The notes under the pieces: model-generated | Database searches by the model: none | What the model was told of the DNA's origin: nothing | What the model saw: only the letters and a program-made list of their open reading frames with translations | Assembly (NCBI GenBank): GCA_943914835.1 | Contig: CALUDO010000005.1 | Location: 1 to 64,000, forward strand | DNA from: an uncultured Eremococcus sp. | GTDB lineage: Bacteria; Bacillota; Bacilli; Lactobacillales; Aerococcaceae | Reading direction: 5' to 3' | DNA: 64,000 nucleotides | Shown here: in pieces, positions 57,984 to 64,000 of the stretch | Layout: the number at the start of each line of letters is the position of its first letter | Numbering within the stretch: position 1 is the first letter of the stretch | Program-made: the position numbers and the translations under genes

Positions 57984-59138
57984 CTAAACCTCATATATCA
58001 CTCGCGGCCGGTCCTCGTCATACTCAATCAACTGAATGACCTTCCGATTCGTCGTCCAACCGTTCATGATTTCATAATTATCGGACGGTTTAGGTGTCCC
58101 AAACTGTCTTAGTATGACCCCGTCCAATTCCTTCTCAAACGAATGCTTATGACCCGTATGCACTTCCTTGGTCTCGGAATTAGCCCACATCAATGGATAT
58201 TCATTAGCAAACATCATAGGGAGCTTGTTCAACTTCACCGTATTCCCATGGGATAGCATTATTCCCACATTATCCAGCGTATAAGCCGTTCTATAGTCAT
58301 TATGATAATTTACCTTAACTTGAGGATAGCGGGCCTCCAGATACACCAGGAACATGTATTCAAGGTTGTCTGAATGATTCCCTCCAGCATGTTCGATAAC
58401 GACCTCTTTAGCGTTCCTTAAAGCGCTCGATAGGATAACGTCAAAGAAAGTCTTGGCATCCTCGACTGCCCTAGGCATATCCACATCATCTAGCAAAGTC
58501 CCTTTAATGGTTTGTGATGACTTCATTTGACTAGAATGGAAAAGGTCGCCGACTTGTTCGATGACGATTGTCTTATAGCCATTTCTAATAATATCTACTA
58601 CCTCGGCTAGTTTAGGTTTAACCAAGTCTAGAGTAGTAATCCCAAAATGCAGGTCGGCTAGGGGAATGACTAAGTTATTCTCACCAACTCCCACAAGGTC
58701 TAAATAGACTGGCTTAACTGATTCTTTGAGGCAATCCACAAGCTTATCAATTTCATTTCCGGTCAATGGCTCGGCTACTATTTTAGATTGATAATTATAA
58801 AAGGACTGCCCCTCAATTGGAGTAGTCCATTCATTGCTTGTAATTGTTTTAATCTTGAATTCAGTAGGGTCAAAACCGTGCAATTCTAAAAGCTCGTCCT
58901 TGCTAAAGGTCTTTTTACTATTTAAACGGGTACGAATAAAACTTGATATGCTACCGTCCTCTCGGTAGTTCTTCTTATCGATCTCGGAGTAACCATTCAC
59001 GCTGCTGCCTTGTATTTCACCATATCGGTCTGACCGTCTAGCGATCGTTCGCACTCGGTCGTAAGGCAATCCAACTTCTTCGGCGACTTCTTGCCAGGAC
59101 AGACCGTTTAATTTTAAATCAATAATTTCATTCTCCAT
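57984..59138 (-). CDS. Phage protein with HTH and metallophosphoesterase domains
   Basis: 384 residues. Residues 1-35 look like a helix-turn-helix (LKLNGLSWQEVAEEVGLPYD). Residues about 150-375 carry a complete calcineurin-like metal site: Asp162-x-His164 (LADLHFG), Asp198 (VGDLFH), Asn254-His255 (GGNHSD), His297 (LSHGNT) and Gly329-His-x-His332 (TGHKHSF). Likely a nuclease or phosphatase using two metals; substrate unknown. Lies in the head operon between MuF and the scaffold. AGGGGGTGA before the ATG. Confidence 0.83.
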   Translation of the reverse strand: MENEIIDLKLNGLSWQEVAEEVGLPYDRVRTIARRSDRYGEIQGSSVNGYSEIDKKNYREDGSISSFIRTRLNSKKTFSKDELLELHGFDPTEFKIKTITSNEWTTPIEGQSFYNYQSKIVAEPLTGNEIDKLVDCLKESVKPVYLDLVGVGENNLVIPLADLHFGITTLDLVKPKLAEVVDIIRNGYKTIVIEQVGDLFHSSQMKSSQTIKGTLLDDVDMPRAVEDAKTFFDVILSSALRNAKEVVIEHAGGNHSDNLEYMFLVYLEARYPQVKVNYHNDYRTAYTLDNVGIMLSHGNTVKLNKLPMMFANEYPLMWANSETKEVHTGHKHSFEKELDGVILRQFGTPKPSDNYEIMNGWTTNRKVIQLIEYDEDRPRVIYEV

Positions 59139-59150
59139 GACTTCACCCCC

Positions 59151-60188
59151 TTACTTATCATCTTGGGGAGATTCTGTCCCGTCCCAAATGTCATACTCAT
59201 CAAGGTTTGAGGTGCCGTCTTTCTTGTCCATTCGAATCACTCCATAAGTATGGCAGCGGCAGTTAGGGTGCAAGGGCGGTACGTTAAAACCCATAGACCC
59301 TCCGTCAACGGGTATAGCCTTACCTTCCCACCAAGCACACTCGGAGCAAGCTCCTGATTCCGTTACATAAACAAAGTAATCAAAGTCATGTTCCTTGTAG
59401 GTATTCATTTGAGCAGTATTCCGAATTCTTGAGCATTCCGTCCTTAGCAACCGCATAGATTCATACTCCGTAACCTCAAATTTCTTCATAAGGTCCCGTC
59501 GTATCTCACGATAACCACCCATGTCGGTATAGAATCTATTTAGGGATTTAAAGACTTCTTTTCTGGTTGAATCGTAATGACCGTTCCGTCCCCAGATAGC
59601 CTCACTGAAGTTAGCTCCATAGAAATCAGCATTGATGATATTCTCAATGTTCTTAGAGACCCCACTTGAGGACATGCCTAAAATACCCGCTTGCCGTTTT
59701 AATTCAGCCCGGTATTCCTCGGTTAAGTAAGTATCAATAATGGCATGGTCTTGGGCATACATCTTTTGTAACTCAATCTCTAACTCGCCTTTGAGTAGCT
59801 CCAACCGACTAATCTTCATCTTAGCGTTGTATGCCCTTAACCATTTGTTCGTTTCGGGGCTAAAGTAATCTAGCTTGTTCTTCATCTTGAACTTATGTAA
59901 GGACGGATTCTTAGCTTTATCCGCTATGGCTTTGTCAACTTCAATCTTAGCCTTATTAGCCCAATCCGGAACATTGAAATCCTTTAAAACTCTATTAGCC
60001 TCTTGACGGGTCAGCCCACTATCAGAAGCATACTTCATATAGAAATCGTCTATCTTCCCTTGAATTCGTTTGATTGATTCCTTATGTACTTCCTCAATCA
60101 TACGTTCTCGGTCAAAGTCTCGCTTTGCCCACTCATCTTGCATCTTACGTTCTTGGCTATACGCCTCGCCTCTACTCCTAGCCTTCAT
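59151..60188 (-). CDS. Minor head protein, Mu gpF family
   Basis: 345 residues: a helical N-terminal part, then the MuF domain with the cysteine pattern ESGACSECAWWEGKAIPVDG and PPLHPNCRCHTYGV. It is 10 bases into the portal gene end. MuF proteins are packaged in the head, are thought to bind the portal, and sometimes carry toxins; no toxin domain is fused here (the C-terminus ends within 35 residues of the motif). Confidence 0.9.
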   Translation of the reverse strand: MKARSRGEAYSQERKMQDEWAKRDFDRERMIEEVHKESIKRIQGKIDDFYMKYASDSGLTRQEANRVLKDFNVPDWANKAKIEVDKAIADKAKNPSLHKFKMKNKLDYFSPETNKWLRAYNAKMKISRLELLKGELEIELQKMYAQDHAIIDTYLTEEYRAELKRQAGILGMSSSGVSKNIENIINADFYGANFSEAIWGRNGHYDSTRKEVFKSLNRFYTDMGGYREIRRDLMKKFEVTEYESMRLLRTECSRIRNTAQMNTYKEHDFDYFVYVTESGACSECAWWEGKAIPVDGGSMGFNVPPLHPNCRCHTYGVIRMDKKDGTSNLDEYDIWDGTESPQDDK

Positions 60189-61680
60189 TTAGTCCTCCTA
60201 GATAGAATTGACGTTCTTCATCCGTTGCATTCGGCCGGATAGATTCCTTATTAATCCGTTGACTCTCAATGTCATTATCCGTAAAGCTAGCCAATTCTCT
60301 GAGCGTTTCTTGACTAACCTCACCGCCAGCAGATATGTATTGAGCCACTTCTGCCCATACGTCACTCGGGAGGTTAGGGTGGAATGTAAAGGTCATAGCT
60401 TGGACATCAATCGGAGCCGTGTTTAAAGACTGGTGGACATTGCTAATGAGTTGATACCGTCTCCGCAACGCTCTAGTAAAGAATGACTCCTTGCTAACTC
60501 GTATCTGTTCCAATCCTATAAGCTTATGTTTCAAAGCCTCGCCGCTCTGGTTACCCGCAAAATGCTCGTCATCCAAGTTAGGGATTTTAGTTAGCTTGTA
60601 AATATCCTTTAGGATTCTAGTTTTATAAGCCTCTACTCCAGACACATCATATTGTTTGTAAATATATTCAGCGGACAGATTAGTTTGCTTCCCTGTATGG
60701 TCCATACCGGATTCAAGCAGTAGCAAGTTAGCCCGTTTCATTTGCTCGGCCTCGCTTACTCCAATACCAGCAGCGTTTAGGTCACCGTTGATCACTAGCA
60801 TGGCATCATTGAGGTCACTCATATAATTAGCCGTATCAGACTGGGCTGCATCATAAGCATCAATCGTTGATAGCTCGCTTTCAAAGTCACCCATTCTAAA
60901 GCGATTGTTCCACCACTCAACAACTGGCACATCTTGGTAGTCATGCCGTCTGCGTTTAGCAATCCTAAAAGATAAGCTAGTCTCGGTTGTTGGCTCGTAA
61001 CTAATGACTTCCTTATCTGTATAAACCGTTACATAATACTTATCGTCATAGACCGGGCAATGAACGGCTCCGATAATATTCTTATTGACGGTTATATCTC
61101 GTATAACAAACATTTCCTCGGGATTAATTAAGACGATATTATCTCGGCTATCTGCCCCTCTGTAATGCAATTCAAAAGCCCGACCAAAACGGCTGGCATC
61201 AAAGGCTAACTCAAAGTTCAGTGTATCAATATCATTTTCTTTATTGATCGTATTAATCTCGTCCATATCAATGTCACCAGCCACCGTTACCGGATTCCCC
61301 AACAAGTACCCAGTAATAAAGTTAGAAACATAGCCACCCCAATTATGCCGTATACGATAATCGGACTTTTCTTTTTCAAGCCGTCGGCGACCAGCTAGAA
61401 TAGAATAATTCTGACCTTTGGAGTACCCGTCCAATATTTGAATACGTTCCTTCTGTTCGCTTATGAAGGTGTTTATCATATCCTTTAGCTTACCAGGATT
61501 CTCCAGTAATTCGTCCATTGATGGAAATGCAAAGTGCGTATTTGATTCATCGTCAAACTCTAAACTATCAAAACGGTCGTCTATGGGTGTATAGTCCATA
61601 TCTCTTTCAAACTGATACGACTTAGGGATATACTCTCCCTCATGATTTTCATCTGTTGCATAGTGTGTTGTATCTACCAT
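60178..61680 (-). CDS. Portal protein, SPP1 gp6 family
   Basis: 500 residues: N-terminal ISEQKERIQILDGYSKGQNY, RIRHNWGGYVSNFITGYLLG, middle VVEWWNNRFRMGDFESELST (wing/stem) and IPNLDDEHFAGNQSGEALKH with a C-terminal crown. Full length for the SPP1 type. GGAGG five bases from the ATG. Dodecameric gate for DNA entry. Confidence 0.92.
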   Translation of the reverse strand: MVDTTHYATDENHEGEYIPKSYQFERDMDYTPIDDRFDSLEFDDESNTHFAFPSMDELLENPGKLKDMINTFISEQKERIQILDGYSKGQNYSILAGRRRLEKEKSDYRIRHNWGGYVSNFITGYLLGNPVTVAGDIDMDEINTINKENDIDTLNFELAFDASRFGRAFELHYRGADSRDNIVLINPEEMFVIRDITVNKNIIGAVHCPVYDDKYYVTVYTDKEVISYEPTTETSLSFRIAKRRRHDYQDVPVVEWWNNRFRMGDFESELSTIDAYDAAQSDTANYMSDLNDAMLVINGDLNAAGIGVSEAEQMKRANLLLLESGMDHTGKQTNLSAEYIYKQYDVSGVEAYKTRILKDIYKLTKIPNLDDEHFAGNQSGEALKHKLIGLEQIRVSKESFFTRALRRRYQLISNVHQSLNTAPIDVQAMTFTFHPNLPSDVWAEVAQYISAGGEVSQETLRELASFTDNDIESQRINKESIRPNATDEERQFYLGGLNEG

Positions 61681-61688
61681 AATGCCTC

Positions 61689-62978
61689 CTATCCAAATAA
61701 TCTCTTAGCGGTCTTCAATCGTCGGTTTAAGTTAGTCTGCTTTTTCTCAAAATGATACGGCTCTAAAGCATAGCGAATCGCATCAATGATATGGTTGTTA
61801 TCATCCACGGGATCGTTCAACCAATTGCCTTCTTTATCTTGGCGATAAATATAAGTATCGAACTCCTCAATGGTATGTTCGCAAGTAGGGTGGATATAGA
61901 TTTTAAACTGTTTCATGAAGTCAATCCCAGCCTTAATAGAGCCTTGACCCTTGGTTGCTGGAACAATTCTTCGCAAACCTTTAGACCTTAACTCTGTTAT
62001 CAACCGTTGCTCGGCAGAATCTGCATAGATAACTGCATCAGTCATGTTGTTACTTGCTACCATGTCAAATATATCTTGAGTAGTCATACCATGCTCGTAA
62101 TGCTCGGCGTATACCCATATCTCTTTGTTAATTAAATCAACGGCTAGTCTCGGGAAAGTTGTCGGGTCATGTGTAAAACCAAAGTCCATTCCGGCGGTTG
62201 TTTCACCTATCCTTTTAATGGTTGATTCTATATCAAAGTCTTTAACCTCATAGTTCTCAAAGACAAGTCCTTCAACGATTCCCCAGTCACCGTTAGTAAC
62301 CACCGCTGCCCGTCTTGGATTAGTCCGCCACAAGTCCTCATAGCGGTCAATATCCTGTTGGTCTAACCATCCGTTACATTTATAGGTGGTAGTAATAGCA
62401 AAGGTGTCTTTCTTCTGTGTTTCTTTATCAAAGAAAGCTGGCTTTATCCAATGTCTCTCAGACCAAGGATTTAGCGTTAAAGTAACTTGCTTAAAAAAGT
62501 TAGGGTCATCAACAGACCCACGGATAGACTCGGTCAATGTTTCAAACTTTTCTTGCGATTCCACTTGATAAGCTTCCTCGACCCAGACCCAGCACAAGTT
62601 ACCCACATCAACGGTAATCGAAGTGATCTTCAACGAATCGTCTAGACCTCTAAAGAGTATTTTCTGCCCTGTTTTCTTGACAGTAATCTCTGGCAAACTT
62701 TCGTTGAATTTAAAAAGGTGACTAACCCCAAGTCGGTTAGCCGCCCATTTCAAATCTGTATAAGTTGATTGTTTGTTAGTGTTAGAGAACCTTCGAACGA
62801 CTAAAACGTTAGCCCACTCATATTTGAGAATATTGACGATGTACCATAAGGCAGTTGTCTTAGATTTCTTAGACCCCCGTCCGCCTTTTACCACACGATA
62901 GAATGACTTCGTTCGCCAAAACTCACCGTAGCCACCGCCAATGACCTCGGGGAGATTAATCTTTGATGCCGTCTTCAT
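61689..62978 (-). CDS. Terminase large subunit
   Basis: 429 residues, PBSX/SPP1-like packaging ATPase-nuclease. Walker A-like GGRGSKKSKT (residues 32-41), Walker B VWVEEAY, then an RNase H-like nuclease domain with acidic residues in AGMDFGFTHDPTTF, VIYADSAEQR and DDNNHIIDAIRYAL. Overlaps the small subunit gene by 23 bases. Confidence 0.95.
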   Translation of the reverse strand: MKTASKINLPEVIGGGYGEFWRTKSFYRVVKGGRGSKKSKTTALWYIVNILKYEWANVLVVRRFSNTNKQSTYTDLKWAANRLGVSHLFKFNESLPEITVKKTGQKILFRGLDDSLKITSITVDVGNLCWVWVEEAYQVESQEKFETLTESIRGSVDDPNFFKQVTLTLNPWSERHWIKPAFFDKETQKKDTFAITTTYKCNGWLDQQDIDRYEDLWRTNPRRAAVVTNGDWGIVEGLVFENYEVKDFDIESTIKRIGETTAGMDFGFTHDPTTFPRLAVDLINKEIWVYAEHYEHGMTTQDIFDMVASNNMTDAVIYADSAEQRLITELRSKGLRRIVPATKGQGSIKAGIDFMKQFKIYIHPTCEHTIEEFDTYIYRQDKEGNWLNDPVDDNNHIIDAIRYALEPYHFEKKQTNLNRRLKTAKRLFG

Positions 62979-63378
62979 TTAAAAACACCACCGAACCATT
63001 AAGGTTGACGTCCGCTTTGTCCGTCCACATTGAATAACGCTTACCAAGTAATTCGGCAGCTTTTATTCTAGTATTTTGCTTTACCGGAACCTCAACTAGT
63101 TCTTGCTCGAAGTTACCGACATTAATCATTTCTGTTTCTTTTTCACTTCCACGCATGACCGATGTTAGATATTCTTCAATCTCGGTCGTATCAGCGACAT
63201 TTTTATCCCTTACTTTTTTTAAGTATTCTTCTATCATCTTTTTTATTTCAACATTCTTCAACAATCTTTGCCCTTGTGAATATGCTGTGTTTTCGCTATA
63301 GCCAGCACGAATAGCCGCTTGAGTGGCGTTCATATCTTTTATATATTCGGTAGCAAAAAGCTTTTGTTTATCGTTCAT
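62956..63378 (-). CDS. Terminase small subunit
   Basis: 140 residues of the terminase_2 type: NDKQKLFATEYIKDMNATQA followed by AIRAGYSENTAYSQGQRLLK is the DNA-binding HTH; the rest forms the oligomerisation part, with VDTTEIEEYL-like and RIKAAELLGKRYSMW motifs. GGGGGGTG precedes the ATG. It recognises the packaging start. Confidence 0.93.
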   Translation of the reverse strand: MNDKQKLFATEYIKDMNATQAAIRAGYSENTAYSQGQRLLKNVEIKKMIEEYLKKVRDKNVADTTEIEEYLTSVMRGSEKETEMINVGNFEQELVEVPVKQNTRIKAAELLGKRYSMWTDKADVNLNGSVVFLNEDGIKD

Positions 63379-63460
63379 CTTTCACACCCCCCAAACAACT
63401 GCTTTTGAAGTTCAGGGCGATGATGTACTCATCAGCAAACCGTCTTTGTCTTTCGTTAAT
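63368..63460 (-). pseudogene. Remnant of a second terminase small-subunit N-terminus
   Basis: A 30-codon open stretch in the gap before the small terminase gene reads INERQRRFADEYII, the canonical start of terminase_2 proteins (compare NDKQKLFATEYI in the adjacent gene), then loses similarity (ALNFKSSCLGG). The only start is an ATT seven bases after GAGGTG, and it overlaps the real gene start. Looks like the scar of recombination that replaced the gene. Confidence 0.55.
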
Positions 63461-63480
63461 TTTCCATCACCTCTTTTTTA

Positions 63481-63984
63481 TTAAACAAAATCGCTAAACC
63501 AATCGGCTTCATGCTCTTTTTGGTGGCACCTTTTACACAAGGTTATACCATTATCTAAGTTAACCCTGTTCATTGGGTCATTTGACCAATACGATATATG
63601 GTGAACGCACAATGATTCATTGCTAGAACACTTGACACATTTATGACCGTCTCTTAATAAACAATTTTTTCGCCATTTTCTAACTAGACGATCATTTCTA
63701 TCTGTAACAACCGCCAGATTTTCAACCAACGTATCTATTACTTTTTCTCCATAGGCTATTTCTAATAGCTTTCTGGCCACTACTATGTATTCTTTATTAT
63801 CCGTGTTCCCAATCAGAACCGTCAGTAGTTCTGGTGTTATATCTTTAATGGAATCTATAATAACTTCATCTTTGTCGTATCCATAATCCCTCAATAGCAA
63901 CAAAAAAGAATTTAAAGCAGCCTCAACAAGCCGTCCATTTTCATAGAGCTTTATGCATTTTTCAACATTTTTCTTGGTTAACAA
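63481..63984 (-). CDS. HNH endonuclease
   Basis: 167 residues. C-terminal HNH domain with Cys116/Cys119, the His128-His129 catalytic pair (CVHHISYW), Asn144 and Cys150/Cys153/His154 (LCKRCHQKEH). The N-terminal 100 residues are helical and without known motif. Starts at TTG after GAGGTGG. HNH proteins beside terminase are known to be required for cos cleavage in HK97-like phages. Confidence 0.9.
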   Translation of the reverse strand: MLTKKNVEKCIKLYENGRLVEAALNSFLLLLRDYGYDKDEVIIDSIKDITPELLTVLIGNTDNKEYIVVARKLLEIAYGEKVIDTLVENLAVVTDRNDRLVRKWRKNCLLRDGHKCVKCSSNESLCVHHISYWSNDPMNRVNLDNGITLCKRCHQKEHEADWFSDFV

Positions 63985-64000
63985 TGAACCACCTCATTTC

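Larger units (their letters stand above)
37097..64000 (-). mobile_element. Siphovirus-type prophage, late half, extending past the right edge
   Basis: All structural and lysis genes are on the minus strand in packaging-head-tail-lysis order, bounded on the left by the tRNA attachment site. Lysogeny, replication and integrase genes are not in the window and would lie to the right. Portal, MuF and scaffold resemble the SPP1 head type; the baseplate genes are of the lactococcal BppU type. No frameshift or deletion disrupts an essential late gene, so the element may be intact. Confidence 0.93.

Overview
This window comes from a low-GC Gram-positive bacterium of the order Lactobacillales. A member of Aerococcaceae or a related family would fit, but the sequence alone does not settle the genus. 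The evidence is the B. subtilis-like order tadA-SRP RNA-dnaX-ybaB-recR-tmk-darA-holB-yabA-yabB-yazA-rsmI, ctsR directly followed by clpC without mcsAB, a mannose-family PTS with a DUF956 gene, a T-box ahead of a methionine ABC transporter, AGGAGG ribosome binding sites, and CcpA-type cre sites. In B. subtilis the dnaX-rsmI block lies close to oriC, so this segment may too (inference).

Bases 1-37.1 kb are chromosome. They hold metNI under a T-box; a D-amino-acid-oxidase-like gene and mscL; the long minus-strand replication and RNA-modification block (tag to dnaX); the SRP RNA gene; a cluster of DnaA boxes at the gdpD-tadA junction; clpC-ctsR with a CtsR operator; anaerobic ribonucleotide reductase nrdDG with a tandem NrdR box; a mannose-type PTS (manXYZ and DUF956) with a cre site; a CPBP-protease/XRE/DUF2975 membrane-regulator cluster with a palindromic operator candidate; gntR, ogt and an rpiR-malX-malY sugar locus; and a phosphonate-type ABC transporter (phnDCEE) with a four-repeat PhoP box.

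From about 37.1 kb to the right edge lies one side of a siphovirus-type prophage that runs past the window. Its left end is a 3' fragment of a tRNA-Thr gene, the displaced half left by integration, so an intact tRNA and the integrase should lie beyond base 64000. Read on the minus strand (right to left), the late genes are in textbook order: HNH nuclease, small and large terminase, SPP1-type portal, MuF head protein, metallophosphoesterase, scaffold, capsid, head-tail connectors, tail tube, two-ORF tail chaperone with a likely -1 frameshift, tape measure, Dit, Tal, BppU and collagen-like baseplate or fibre proteins, membrane proteins, holin, bifunctional lysin.

The least ordinary part is the 1.7 kb between the lysin and the attachment site (37.1-38.8 kb). 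It contains a strongly promoted 45-codon hydrophobic/basic peptide gene faced by a convergent consensus promoter, which is the layout of a type I toxin-antitoxin pair. It also has two small plus-strand lysogenic genes (one HTH-like), and three tandem minus-strand units, each with its own promoter and intrinsic terminator, that look like 65-115-nt structured small RNAs. None of these could be matched to a named family by eye.
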